Below are positions 1 to 9,250 of a stretch of DNA of 50,386 bases, piece after piece. Source of the DNA: a virus; the IMG/VR virus record IMGVR_UViG_3300009509_000028, positions 1 to 50,386 of that record, one strand, 5' to 3'. Below the pieces are notes generated by a model. That model did no database searches, was not told the DNA's origin, and was given only the letters and a program-made list of their open reading frames with translations. Position 1 is the stretch's first letter, and the number at the start of each line of letters is the position of its first letter. A program made the position numbers and the translations under genes.

Positions 1-116
1 CACATGTACATGTTGCGCGATTGACGGAGAAGGACTCACGCGAAAAGGTGAGCAAGGTGCTTCGGGCACTGGCTGACCAGATCGAGCACAATATCGCGGG
101 CGGCAGGCTCCACTGA
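1..116 (+). CDS. C-terminal end of an upstream gene (partial)
   Basis: An open frame enters from the left edge and ends at TGA 114-116. The 37 visible residues are mostly helical and charged (TEKDSREKVSKVLRALADQI, then a Gly-rich HNIAGGRLH end). The stop overlaps the next ATG as TGATG, the coupling style used throughout this window, which supports a real gene rather than chance openness. Too little is visible to assign a family. By position it lies upstream of the minor head protein, where a portal or small accessory gene is common, but nothing seen supports the portal specifically. Confidence 0.55.
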   Translation, partial: HVHVARLTEKDSREKVSKVLRALADQIEHNIAGGRLH

Positions 117-1078
117 TGGCGACCTTCAAGAATCGCGCGTTAACACTAGCGACGGTCGGCGTCCTTTCGGGCGTCGCGATCACGCTCGCCACGAACGGGG
201 TCATCCAGCAGAAGGTCGCCGAGCCGAGCGTCATTGTAACGCCTCCCGTTACAGGCGGATGGCGCCCGGGCAGAGCGCCGCGGGAATGGCGCCATGAGTA
301 TCCTCGCCTCTATACGCACGCTGCGTACATCGAGCTAACGCTCGACGGCGAGACCGGCTTCCAGCACATCCGCGCGCCGGCGCCGCGGGACTTCAAGCAT
401 ACCGCAACGCTGTACGTTACGATCGACGGTGCAGCGGAGTCATGGCTGTCGCACCTGTACAGAGCGCAGAGTTCCATCGCGCTGATTCTGGAGTCGACTA
501 CTCAATCAGCACTGGAGCACCTGACAACCGACACGCACGGCGGCGATCTGGTACTGGAGTCCAGCACGCAGTCGCTGTACATGCCGGCGGACGGGACCTA
601 CTACGCGGACGGCGCGGTGGTTCTGGAGATCGCCGGCAGCGCAGACGTTACGTTCGAGAGGGCGCGGCTACCAGATGAACCGGTTCTCGCGGCCCGGGAA
701 TACGTGCACTACACAGACCCGGTCGAGTTCGTACCCGAAGGCGGCTCGATCAGTGCATTCTTCCCGGGTCCGCGGGCCTTCGGGCACGTCGGGACGGCAG
801 AGCTGGAGTTCGAAGCATGGAGCAGCGTCGATTATGCCCCTGTGAGGGCACCAGAGGCTGCACACTGGCACATCGGGTATCTGGACATAGGTCTGGATGG
901 GGGCGCGAATACGGCGCTCTACCATGCCGAGAATCGGTTCCACGGGCACCGGGGGGTGTTCGACGCAGTGGTCGAGCTGGCTTCGTACACAGAGCTGCAG
1001 CATGATACACTGCCGGCGGTGTACGACGAGGATGCGGAAATCCTCTTGTTATTTGCTCAGATGATGGGGGACGAATGA
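116..1078 (+). CDS. membrane-anchored, beta-rich phage protein, unknown function
   Basis: A 320-aa protein that starts at an ATG overlapping the upstream stop. Residues about 7-28 form a hydrophobic segment after a basic start (ATFKNR), so it could be an uncleaved N-terminal anchor or a signal peptide. The rest is beta-strand-like, with several similar strand pairs (IELTLDGE, LYVTIDGA, IALILEST, LVLESSTQ, VVLEIAGS, ELEFEAWS), suggesting a repeated beta-sandwich or jelly-roll surface. I do not recognise a family. It sits directly before the minor head protein, so a minor structural or membrane-associated role is possible, but that is inference. Its last codons overlap the next small gene. Confidence 0.7.
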   Translation: MATFKNRALTLATVGVLSGVAITLATNGVIQQKVAEPSVIVTPPVTGGWRPGRAPREWRHEYPRLYTHAAYIELTLDGETGFQHIRAPAPRDFKHTATLYVTIDGAAESWLSHLYRAQSSIALILESTTQSALEHLTTDTHGGDLVLESSTQSLYMPADGTYYADGAVVLEIAGSADVTFERARLPDEPVLAAREYVHYTDPVEFVPEGGSISAFFPGPRAFGHVGTAELEFEAWSSVDYAPVRAPEAAHWHIGYLDIGLDGGANTALYHAENRFHGHRGVFDAVVELASYTELQHDTLPAVYDEDAEILLLFAQMMGDE

Positions 1079-1227
1079 GCAAGGTCAGAAAAGTGAAAGA
1101 CCCGGCAAGGCTCGGGCGTGCGTGTTACCAGTACGGCTACGAAGGTCGGGTGTATTGCGGCGCGAGCGCACTAGCGCACGCGCAGAAGACTGCACCGAAA
1201 CCGGACAAGCCGAAGAATGGCAGATAA
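1075..1227 (+). CDS. small basic protein (50 aa), unknown
   Basis: ATG 1075 overlaps the previous stop (ATGA), and the frame stays open to TAA 1225-1227, overlapping the start of the giant head protein at 1217. The product is very basic, begins MSKVRKVKDPARLGRACYQY, has two cysteines (about residues 17 and 28) and ends in a Lys/Pro-rich tail. Without it there would be a 138-bp gap in an otherwise gapless operon, and the overlaps on both sides are typical of a coupled gene. No family recognised. Confidence 0.6.
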   Translation: MSKVRKVKDPARLGRACYQYGYEGRVYCGASALAHAQKTAPKPDKPKNGR

Positions 1228-4200
1228 TTTCTCAACCCGCTATGCGAAGGCACTGCTGAAGCACGACATCGACCTGATGCGTGTCGATGCTGGCACGCGT
1301 CGCCAGATTCTCGGAGTCCTGAAAGGGCTGGAGAAGGACGCGATGACGAAGCTGGCGAAGTTCGGCACCATGTCCGGAGCAATCGCCACGCCCACGATCA
1401 AGCAGGCAGAGCTGATCGCGCAGTCGATCGCGCCCACGATCAAGAAAGCGTACACCCAGATGACGGACCTGCTGGGCGACACGATGGTGAAGGTCGGCGG
1501 GCACCAGAGCGACATCGTGCTGACAGAACTCAACCGGGCAGTGACGGTCGACCTCGGACTGAAGAAGCTCGACCTCAACGTCCTGAAGACGCTCCCGGGC
1601 AAGACCATGATCGAGGGCGCCCCGATCGCGCAGTGGTTCAACAAGCAGAGCGAGGACCTGCAGACGAAGTTCCTCAACCAAATGCGCATGGGCATCGTCA
1701 ACGGTGAATCGATTCCGGAGATCGCGCGCCGTGTCAGGGGCACAGCGGCGAACGGATTCAAGGACGGGATCATGCAGGCGTCGCGCTCGCAGGCACAGAC
1801 GCTCACCCGGTCCGCGGTCATGGCATCCGCCAACAAGGCACGGCTCGCGACGTACGCGCAGAACGCTGCAGTCATCAAGGGCATGCAGTGGCTGTCGACA
1901 CTGGACTCCCGGACAAGCGATATCTGCAAGGGACTCGATCAGGAGTCGTGGTATCTGGGCGGCGATCCGATCCCGCCAACAAAGACACCGTTCCTTGGTC
2001 CTCCGCCGGCGCACTTCAACTGCCGCTCGACGCTCGTGCCAGTCACGAAGTCATGGAGCGAACTGACGAAGAACCCGAAGATCAAGAAGAAGCTCGACGC
2101 GTTACCGCCGAGCAAGCGCAGAGGGTTACGCGCAAGCATGGACGGACTCGTGTCCGACAAGCTGGATTACGAGGACTGGCTGTCGATGCAGGACCCGGGC
2201 TTCCAGCTCGACGTGCTGAAGCCGGTCAAGTTCCGCATGTGGAAGGCAGGGCAGATCGACTTCCGTGATCTGGTCGACCAGTCGCACAACCCGCTCACGA
2301 TCGACGAACTGATCGCGAAGTTCGGCTCGCCGAAGATATCACTGGAGGAAGCGCTCAAGCGTGCAGCCGAGACGCAGAACGTCGCGGGCGTGGAGTTCGC
2401 AAGTCCGACGCAGTGGTACAAGGCGTTCGCGGATACAAGCGTTACGCCTGAGCAGATTGTCGACTCGTTCGACGACGTCACACAGGCGAAGCTCTGGGAT
2501 ACCGCCGACAAGCTGAAGGCGCAGAAGACCACATCCTCGATCTACATGAAGAACGGCGAGTGGGACCCGAAGCGCGTCGCAGAAGTGCACGACGACATCG
2601 TCGACGCGTTTATCAACGAGGCAACGATCAAGGCAGCAACGCCGGCAGCCGGCGAGCAGCCGCGGTTCGTCATGCTGGGCGGGCGCGGTGCGTCGGGCAA
2701 GGGCAGTCTCACGACCCCGAAGAGCAAGGGCGGTCTGGGCGTGCTGGACGAGAACAAGTTCATCGTGCTGGACAACGACAAGATCAAGGCGATGCTCCCC
2801 GGGTACGACGGCTGGAACGCGTTCCTGTATCACGACGAGGCAGGCTTCATCCTGAACCGCATCGACGCGACCGCGCGCAAGCACGGACTAAACGTCGTGT
2901 GGGACGGTACGCTGCGCTCGATCAACACCCCGCTGTCACGCATGGCGAAGTACGAGGCTGCCGGTTATCAGACCGAGGGGTACTACATGTTCCTCCCGCC
3001 GCAGAAGGCAGCGGTGCGTACGGTGCAGCGGTTCAAGGGTCCGAAGGGCGACTATTCTGGACGTTTCGTCCCGCCGAAGGTTGTGCTCAGTAACACGGCG
3101 AACGAGGCGGTGTTCGAGGAGCTGTCGAAGAAGTTCACGAAGTGGGAGTTCTACGACAATCAGGGCGCGAAGCCGAAGCTGATCGGCAAGGGCGGCATCC
3201 CGGAAGAGCTGCAGATCAAGAAGCTGCAGGCACAGGTTGAAGAGTACAAGGTCGCGGTGTCCGATGGGGTGAAGCCGAACAAGGCAGCGCAGGCCGCGTA
3301 TGACAGCCTGAGCGCCCCTGAGAAGGCGGCGATCACGACCGAGGTACAGGCAGCCGTCGAGGCGAAGATCGCAGCCGAGAAGGCACTGGAGGAAGCGAAG
3401 GCGCAGTATATCAAGGCAATGCTGGATCGCGTCCCGCCACCACCGAGTGCATCGAAGATCATCAACTCCCTGAGCGATGAGGCATACGGCGCACTGCAGG
3501 AGCAGATCGCAACGCTCAAGCGTGCCGCGATAGCAACCGCAAAGGAAGAGCAGGTACTCGCGCAGCAGATCGCGGAAGCGAAGACAGCGTACAAGCAGGC
3601 GGCGCTCGCGAACAAGGCAGTCGACGACGACACACTGGCAACCCTGCTCAAGGCTCCGCCGGACGAAGTCGCCGCGGTCATGAAAGAGGCCGAAGAGCTG
3701 AAGAAGATCGCAGCCGAAGCTGCGCAGGAGATCAAGGCGGCAAAGGCTGAGTACAAGGCAGCACTGATCGAGGGCAAGGGCGTCTCGAACGCGGTCGAGG
3801 ACATCATCGCCGGACTCCCTGAAGCAGAATTCTCCGCACTGGAGGCGGAGATTAACGCAGCGAAGTCCGCACTCGTTACGAAGAAAGCCGCGCAGGCAGA
3901 CTATATTGTCACGAGCGTGACTGGCGATCTCATGGATGAGAAGACAATAAGTGTATTCAAGTCCCTGTCAGCGGACGAGGTCGCGATCTGGAACAAGCAG
4001 GCAGAAGCCGCGCAGCATGTGCAGGACATGATGATCAAGGCCGATCTGCAGCTGAAGATGAAAGCGATCAACGCCCTGAAGAAAGAGATGGGGGTGCTCC
4101 CGTCTGACCTGCTGCCGGAGGGTATGCTGAAGAAGCTCGTCACGTCCGCCGACGACCTGAAGACACAGGCGAAGGCGAACTACCTCGACAACATCATCAA

Positions 4201-7200
4201 CGGCGCACCGCTCCAGCAGAACACGAAGGACGTGGTCAAGCTGATGCAGCTGGATGATCTGGAAAAGTGGGCGAATGAAGCAAGCGCCGCGCTCAATGCG
4301 AACAAGGCAGCCGCCGCGGACAAGGCAGCGCAGCGTAAACTGGACAAGTACGCCGCGCAGAAGGCCACGATCGAGAAGAAGGCACTGACCTCTGCGAAGG
4401 CGAAGTACGGGCAGGATATCGCGTCCGACCTTGTGGCGTGGGATGATCTGGCGGCTTCCGAGAAACTGGCACTGGTTGACAAAGAAGTCGAGATCGCGAA
4501 GGCGAAGAAGAAGATCACCGACGGGCTAGTCAATTACAAGAAGGCGGTCATCGCCGGCAAGACGCCACCGCCGTCCGCGGTCAAGGCGTTCGACTCACTG
4601 GATGCCGCAGGGCAAGAGAAGGTCCTGCAGCAGATCGCCGAGAAGAAAGGCGTGCCGTTCAAGGCAGCCGCACCGGTCGCGGACGACGAGAAAGTGGTGC
4701 AGCTGCAGCAACTGGTCAACCAGTGGGCAGACGAGTGGATCACTGATTCCGCAGCGGCTGTCAAGGCAAGCGAGATTCTGGGCGAAGACCTGCTCAAGCT
4801 GGAGCCGTGGGAGCTGGCGGACAAGATCGACGATGCGATCGTGAAGCTCAAGGCTTCCGCTCTGAAGGGCAAGCCGCTACCGACGCCGGAGTATGTCGAC
4901 GAGGTTGTGAGCGGCGACATCAACCTGTCAAGCGAGAAGATGGTCGAGATGGCAGCGCAGATCAAGGGCGTGCCACCGAACACCCTGACAACGGACGCGG
5001 CGTTCGACATCCTCGACGATTATGCAGCTACAGCGGCAAAGGTTGCGGCGAAGGAAGCGATCAACGAGGTCGCCGGCGAAGCCGAGCATGTGCTGGAGCA
5101 GCTGATCCAGAGCGACAACATCGGGGCACTGAACAAGGCGAAGTATTTCCTGAACAAGCCGGTCAAGCCGATCAGTTCGTACGCTACGCCCGAGGCACTG
5201 GCTGCCGATATCAAGGCGGTGAAGGGCGAACTCGCGCAGGTCATACAGGACGGGCAGGTATTCAAAGCGTCGAAGAAAGTCGCGCAGGAATTCCTGACAG
5301 AGTACAACAACATCGCGAGCGACGTCTCACCTGATCACCTGCTGAAGCTGGTCGCTCACCAGTTCGATATCACTGACCCGAAGGCGATTGCATTCAACGA
5401 CGCGCTTGAATGGCTGGAAGCGTTCGCCAGCGGCTATACCAAGACCGCAAAGACACTCGGCGAGAAGATCGTCAACGGCGCGGACGCTCTCGGGGCACTG
5501 AAGACGCCATTGAAGCCGCCGGCGCCGGCGCGGGCGGTTGCAGTCAAGATGACGCCGGCGAAGGCCGACGACCTGTACGTGAAGTGGTTACAGGATGCCG
5601 TTACCGACGACGAGCTGATGTCGACCGTCTCGAAGTTCCTCAAGGTTCCGGTTGAGCAACTGACACCGAAGCTCGCATCGAAGTACGTGCAGGCTGTGGC
5701 GGTAGAGGACGCTACCTCCCTGAAGAAGGCGCTCGACGCGATCAAGGCGAACCCAGTCGCGAAGGCGCAGGCTCCGAAGCTGCCAACACCAGCAGAAGCC
5801 GATAAGTTGTACAAGACATGGCTGTCAACAGACATGAACGGCGACCAGCTGATCGCGGAAGTCGCGAAGCTCACGGACTACTCCGCCGGACAGCTGACAG
5901 AAGCGAGCGCCGCAAAACTGCTGCAGACACTTGGTTCCGGAGACAAGAACGGACTGGCGAAAGCGATCGAAGCGATCGAGAAGACAGCACCGAACGCCGC
6001 GAAGAAAGCACCGCCGCGCGTGCCGATTATGGAGGCGACGGTCGAGCAGTACCAGAACAAGGCGGCAGCACTGGCGGCGGACATCGACTCCGGTGCTTTG
6101 CAAGGATACGACGTCATCAAGGCAGCGGAGAAGTTCTTCGGCACCGAAGGCGGCGTATCGAAGGCGGCATACGACGACATGCCGCAGAACATCAAGGACA
6201 GTCTGAAGATCGGATTGCAGTCGGCGCTCAAGAATGCGTCGACTACTCCCTCGAAGGCGAAGAGTGCGCTCGAATCTGCGCAGAAGGTACACCTGAAATC
6301 GAAGATCGAGGTCCTGCAGGAAGCACCGAAGACCGAGCCGCCACCGAAGGTCGTCACCGAGAAGGCGCCCGGTCCGAACATGGACAAGCTGACGAAGGTC
6401 GGACAGCAGGGTGGATCGAATCCGGGCGGCACGTATCAGGACACCGAGACAGGGGTGAAGTGGTACGTCAAGACGCCGGCGTCCGAGGACATTGCACGGA
6501 ACGAAGTACTCGCCGGCAAGCTGTACGAGAAGCTGGGGATCGAGGTCCCGGAGATGTACAACGTAACGCTCAACGGCAAGCCGTCGATCGCGTCGAAGAT
6601 CATCGACGGACTGAGCAGCGACTCCGCGGCGTTACGCGCAGGAAAGGTCGCGAACGCTGCCGAGGGTTTTGTCGCGGATGCGTGGCTGGGCAACTGGGAC
6701 GTGGTGGGCATGGACTTCGACAACCTGCTCGTGAAGGCAGGGCGCGCGATCCGCGTCGACACGGGCGGCGCCCTACGCTACCGGGCACAGGGCGGGCTTA
6801 AAGGTAACGCGTTCGGCAAGACGGTCGACGAACTGGACAGCATGCGCAATGCTGGAACGAACAGGCAGACGGCGTCTGTGTTCGCAGGCGTTACCGATGC
6901 ACAGATGAAAGCCGCGGCGAAGAAGATTGTCGCGCTTACCCGGGACGAGATCGCGGAGATCGTTGTCAAGTACGGACCGAAGGAAAAGGCGGTACAGGAC
7001 GAGCTGATCGACATCCTCGTCGCACGGCAGCAGGACCTGAAGAAGCGGTTCAAGATACGCGCAACGCGCGCGAAGCCGGCGGCGGTCAAGACTCAGGCAA
7101 AACTGTCCGACAAGGACTTCATCGCGGACAGCGAGCTGAAGGAAATCCAGAACGCCCGGGCGAACGGTTACGCGCGTAAGTCGGACGGTCTCAACATCGA

Positions 7201-8824
7201 GGACCAGCAGATTCTGTTCTGGGAAGAGGCAAGCCCGCAGGCGACAGGATTCGCGCCAGATAGAACCGGTGCATTCTTCAAGGTGCGCAACGACGCATAC
7301 AAGGCAATGAACGAGCGCATGCAACCGTTCAGACCGACGGGCGCGATGCGTGCAGCAGAAGAAAACCTCCCGCCGAAGCTCAAGGACGCAATCAACGAGA
7401 CGCAGACGCTGCATAACGCTGTGATCAAGGCGGTGAAAGGTATCGCGACGAACAGCGAGACGCGAGCAGTCGACCTTGAACGTGTTGCTGCTGTGCGTGA
7501 CTCGTGGAAAGCGGCAAGGGATGCGATCGAGACCGCGATCCGGTCCGGCGATATCGATGCCGGCGACCTCGCCAAGTTCGACGCCAAGTACGACCCGATC
7601 CTGAAGGCACTGTCGAAGGCTACAGCGAACGGCGAGGGCGGGGCACAGACATGGGGATGGTCCGGCGGAAACATCGAGGCGATGGCGGTCAAGCGCGTCG
7701 AGAAGAAGGTTGTCGAAGAGGTCAAGAAAGAGGCGCCGACGATCACATGGAAATGGACGAAGGGCGCGTACAACGCCAAGGAAGTCTCGAAGGGGTTCAT
7801 GAAGGACACCGGTCAGCGGCTGCATTTCCGCAGGGCGGGCGAAACGTGGGCGCATTATTTCGAGGCAGAGCTGCCGAACGGTGTACGCATCCGGTACTGG
7901 GATGACACCGCACCGAAGGCGCAGCAGGGCACAGTCGAGATGATCGCACCGAAGGCCGGACAGGAAGGCAAGAACCTGATACAACAGGCACTGGATCAGC
8001 TGGAGATCGATTACACACGACCCTCTGTCGCGGACGACGAAGAGCGTTACCTCCGGCAGCTTCTGTCCTCCGTGGGCAAGAACCCGGACCGCGTTACGCG
8101 TGCCGCGGATCAGGGCAGCCGGATCGAAAGGCTTGCAAAGGCAGCGAGCGAGGAGTACGGTGTAGAGGACATCAGAAAGCTGCCGAACTACAGACCCGCG
8201 GGTACCGAGCGATCTTTCGGGCAGGGCTTCAGGTATTACGAACGCCCGGACCTGTACGCGCCCGACGACCTGAAGTGGATGGACGAGAACGTCTTCGTGC
8301 ACAGTTCTGACGACCCGACGGCGTTCTTCAAGGCGTTGATCGAAGACGGCGGGAACTTCGGCGGCAAGCAGGACGTGTTGCGCCGCGGCAAGGACTTCAC
8401 CGCGCACGGCATGTCGCCTGATGCTGATATGAACAATGGCGGCGGCACGTACGCATACTTCAAGGCACGACAGAAGGGAGCGTCGAACGGCACCGGGTTC
8501 TACTTTGATGGGCGTCTGGTGAGGCGCACAGATTTACGCGCGCACTACGACGACCCGTACGGAAGGATCGAGGAGCACCAGCGGACCCTGTTCAAGTCTG
8601 GCGAGCTGAACAGTTCCGGCCTGAATAGCCGCAGTTTTTACGAGGTCATTTTCAAGAACGGCGTATCGTTGTACGACTACAACTTCCAGCTGCGGCTTGG
8701 CAGTCAGTCGCAGGTCGATGACCTGATCGCATGGACGAAGAAACAAGGCGGGGACTTCGCAAAGGGTCTCTGGCCCGACGGGCGTAAACTGGAAGACGTG
8801 ATCATACTGGGGAGCAGGTACTGA
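1217..8824 (+). CDS. giant polyvalent minor head protein: MuF + zeta-like kinase + HipA-like kinase + C-terminal toxin-like domain
   Basis: A 2535-aa protein. Residues about 150-285 resemble the Mu gpF/SPP1 gp7 minor head domain, with D230-S-R-T-x-x-I-C237 and H266-F-N-C269-R. Residues about 483-640 resemble zeta-toxin kinases: Walker A GGRGASGKGS at 488-497 and DGTLR from D563. Residues about 670-1150 are Ala/Lys/Glu-rich helical repeats, and two ~78-aa repeats begin at T1446 and T1524. Residues about 1724-1880 look like a HipA/PI-kinase fold, with NWD at 1826-1828, N1836 and D1848-T-G-G. From about 2360 an HSS...GMSP...GGGTY segment faintly recalls ADP-ribosyltransferase-like toxins (weak). 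Known MuF polyvalent proteins are packaged and delivered with the DNA; that role here is inference. The usual MuF protein has a few hundred residues. Start chosen at ATG 1217, overlapping the upstream gene. Confidence 0.8.
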   Translation: MADNFSTRYAKALLKHDIDLMRVDAGTRRQILGVLKGLEKDAMTKLAKFGTMSGAIATPTIKQAELIAQSIAPTIKKAYTQMTDLLGDTMVKVGGHQSDIVLTELNRAVTVDLGLKKLDLNVLKTLPGKTMIEGAPIAQWFNKQSEDLQTKFLNQMRMGIVNGESIPEIARRVRGTAANGFKDGIMQASRSQAQTLTRSAVMASANKARLATYAQNAAVIKGMQWLSTLDSRTSDICKGLDQESWYLGGDPIPPTKTPFLGPPPAHFNCRSTLVPVTKSWSELTKNPKIKKKLDALPPSKRRGLRASMDGLVSDKLDYEDWLSMQDPGFQLDVLKPVKFRMWKAGQIDFRDLVDQSHNPLTIDELIAKFGSPKISLEEALKRAAETQNVAGVEFASPTQWYKAFADTSVTPEQIVDSFDDVTQAKLWDTADKLKAQKTTSSIYMKNGEWDPKRVAEVHDDIVDAFINEATIKAATPAAGEQPRFVMLGGRGASGKGSLTTPKSKGGLGVLDENKFIVLDNDKIKAMLPGYDGWNAFLYHDEAGFILNRIDATARKHGLNVVWDGTLRSINTPLSRMAKYEAAGYQTEGYYMFLPPQKAAVRTVQRFKGPKGDYSGRFVPPKVVLSNTANEAVFEELSKKFTKWEFYDNQGAKPKLIGKGGIPEELQIKKLQAQVEEYKVAVSDGVKPNKAAQAAYDSLSAPEKAAITTEVQAAVEAKIAAEKALEEAKAQYIKAMLDRVPPPPSASKIINSLSDEAYGALQEQIATLKRAAIATAKEEQVLAQQIAEAKTAYKQAALANKAVDDDTLATLLKAPPDEVAAVMKEAEELKKIAAEAAQEIKAAKAEYKAALIEGKGVSNAVEDIIAGLPEAEFSALEAEINAAKSALVTKKAAQADYIVTSVTGDLMDEKTISVFKSLSADEVAIWNKQAEAAQHVQDMMIKADLQLKMKAINALKKEMGVLPSDLLPEGMLKKLVTSADDLKTQAKANYLDNIINGAPLQQNTKDVVKLMQLDDLEKWANEASAALNANKAAAADKAAQRKLDKYAAQKATIEKKALTSAKAKYGQDIASDLVAWDDLAASEKLALVDKEVEIAKAKKKITDGLVNYKKAVIAGKTPPPSAVKAFDSLDAAGQEKVLQQIAEKKGVPFKAAAPVADDEKVVQLQQLVNQWADEWITDSAAAVKASEILGEDLLKLEPWELADKIDDAIVKLKASALKGKPLPTPEYVDEVVSGDINLSSEKMVEMAAQIKGVPPNTLTTDAAFDILDDYAATAAKVAAKEAINEVAGEAEHVLEQLIQSDNIGALNKAKYFLNKPVKPISSYATPEALAADIKAVKGELAQVIQDGQVFKASKKVAQEFLTEYNNIASDVSPDHLLKLVAHQFDITDPKAIAFNDALEWLEAFASGYTKTAKTLGEKIVNGADALGALKTPLKPPAPARAVAVKMTPAKADDLYVKWLQDAVTDDELMSTVSKFLKVPVEQLTPKLASKYVQAVAVEDATSLKKALDAIKANPVAKAQAPKLPTPAEADKLYKTWLSTDMNGDQLIAEVAKLTDYSAGQLTEASAAKLLQTLGSGDKNGLAKAIEAIEKTAPNAAKKAPPRVPIMEATVEQYQNKAAALAADIDSGALQGYDVIKAAEKFFGTEGGVSKAAYDDMPQNIKDSLKIGLQSALKNASTTPSKAKSALESAQKVHLKSKIEVLQEAPKTEPPPKVVTEKAPGPNMDKLTKVGQQGGSNPGGTYQDTETGVKWYVKTPASEDIARNEVLAGKLYEKLGIEVPEMYNVTLNGKPSIASKIIDGLSSDSAALRAGKVANAAEGFVADAWLGNWDVVGMDFDNLLVKAGRAIRVDTGGALRYRAQGGLKGNAFGKTVDELDSMRNAGTNRQTASVFAGVTDAQMKAAAKKIVALTRDEIAEIVVKYGPKEKAVQDELIDILVARQQDLKKRFKIRATRAKPAAVKTQAKLSDKDFIADSELKEIQNARANGYARKSDGLNIEDQQILFWEEASPQATGFAPDRTGAFFKVRNDAYKAMNERMQPFRPTGAMRAAEENLPPKLKDAINETQTLHNAVIKAVKGIATNSETRAVDLERVAAVRDSWKAARDAIETAIRSGDIDAGDLAKFDAKYDPILKALSKATANGEGGAQTWGWSGGNIEAMAVKRVEKKVVEEVKKEAPTITWKWTKGAYNAKEVSKGFMKDTGQRLHFRRAGETWAHYFEAELPNGVRIRYWDDTAPKAQQGTVEMIAPKAGQEGKNLIQQALDQLEIDYTRPSVADDEERYLRQLLSSVGKNPDRVTRAADQGSRIERLAKAASEEYGVEDIRKLPNYRPAGTERSFGQGFRYYERPDLYAPDDLKWMDENVFVHSSDDPTAFFKALIEDGGNFGGKQDVLRRGKDFTAHGMSPDADMNNGGGTYAYFKARQKGASNGTGFYFDGRLVRRTDLRAHYDDPYGRIEEHQRTLFKSGELNSSGLNSRSFYEVIFKNGVSLYDYNFQLRLGSQSQVDDLIAWTKKQGGDFAKGLWPDGRKLEDVIILGSRY
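3226..4660 (+). repeat. degenerate tandem helical repeats inside the giant head protein
   Basis: Roughly eight units of about 50-70 residues (protein residues about 670-1150) share a pattern: an A-K-x-x-Y-x-x-A helix start, a G or D turn, a Pro-rich or polar linker, an S-L-S-x-E-type helix cap, then an AAK-rich helix. Clear unit starts read EEYKVAVSDG, AQYIKAMLDR, TAYKQAALAN, AEYKAALIEG, ANYLDNIING and VNYKKAVIAG. This is protein-level repetition with diverged DNA. It probably forms a long helical rod or solenoid linking the N-terminal head domain to the enzymatic domains. Confidence 0.6.
5552..5990 (+). repeat. two ~75-aa tandem repeats in the giant head protein
   Basis: Two adjacent modules begin TPAKADDLYVKWL (residue 1446) and TPAEADKLYKTWL (residue 1524). 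Both continue with a D/N-D/G-D/Q-L motif, a VxKxLxxxxxQLT helix, an ASKYVQ / AAKLLQ helix and a final LxKAxxAI helix. The units align along their whole length, so this is an internal duplication within a helical-bundle module. Function unknown. Confidence 0.65.
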
Positions 8825-9195
8825 TGAATGAGGCACTATCGAAAGCGATCGAGGACCGGGTGCCGATGTACTTCGACGCCGGCGACGGGCGCGACAGGTA
8901 CATGGCGGAGGTGTTCGAGATTCCGGACGGGATCGCGTGGGTCGACCCCGGGTGGCAGGCTGACTTCATGGGGCACCCGGTGCACAAGCTCACCGGGGAG
9001 ATCAAGCAGATCGCCGACTACGAATGGCAGATCGGAGACGTAACGATCGGGCGCACGGTGCCCGGGCTGCAGTCGTGGGGGCAGCGGGAAATCTGGGAGG
9101 ATTACCTGAAAGAGCACCCGGAGACGACCCGGGTAAAGGCAATGCGGGAGGTCGCGAACTTTTTCGAGATGCCGCTCGCGAAAATAAAACCTTGA
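8824..9195 (+). CDS. hypothetical protein (123 aa)
   Basis: ATG 8824 overlaps the stop of the giant head protein (TGATG), so it is translationally coupled. The acidic protein starts MNEALSKAIEDRVPMYFDAG, has a Trp/Gly-rich core and ends in a helical segment with TRVKAMREVANFFEMP. No family recognised. By position it could be an immunity or accessory partner of the polyvalent protein, but nothing in its sequence proves this. Its 3' end overlaps the -35 box of the promoter at 9192. Confidence 0.7.
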   Translation: MNEALSKAIEDRVPMYFDAGDGRDRYMAEVFEIPDGIAWVDPGWQADFMGHPVHKLTGEIKQIADYEWQIGDVTIGRTVPGLQSWGQREIWEDYLKEHPETTRVKAMREVANFFEMPLAKIKP

Positions 9196-9220
9196 CTTTT
9201 ACGCCGGCTTGTGTGACACT
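9192..9220 (+). promoter_or_regulatory. early-type sigma70-like promoter
   Basis: TTGACT at 9192-9197, then 17 bp, then GACACT at 9215-9220. The box sits in TTGACTTTTACGC preceded by an AAAATAAAA tract, matching the promoter repeated at 39883, 41214, 41646 and 48984. It lies just upstream of the gene at 9251, whose start region also carries the CAGAAAGGGAG leader seen at early genes. The -10 is weaker than in the other copies. Confidence 0.6.
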
Positions 9221-9250
9221 GCAGGCTGGACCAGAAAGGGAGAACTGCCT

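Noticed and set aside
1232-2014. 260-codon antisense ORF opposite the MuF domain
   Set aside because: Shadow frame; the + strand reading has clear MuF motifs.
6773-8407. Long antisense ORF (544 codons) opposite the giant head protein
   Set aside because: It mirrors the GC-rich, low-stop coding strand; its composition is Arg/Leu/Cys-rich noise, it has no ribosome site and lies entirely inside a convincing gene.
1217-8824. Zeta-type or HipA-type toxin-antitoxin locus
   Set aside because: The kinase-like domains are fused within a MuF head protein rather than forming a two-gene TA pair; a polyvalent virion protein is the better explanation.
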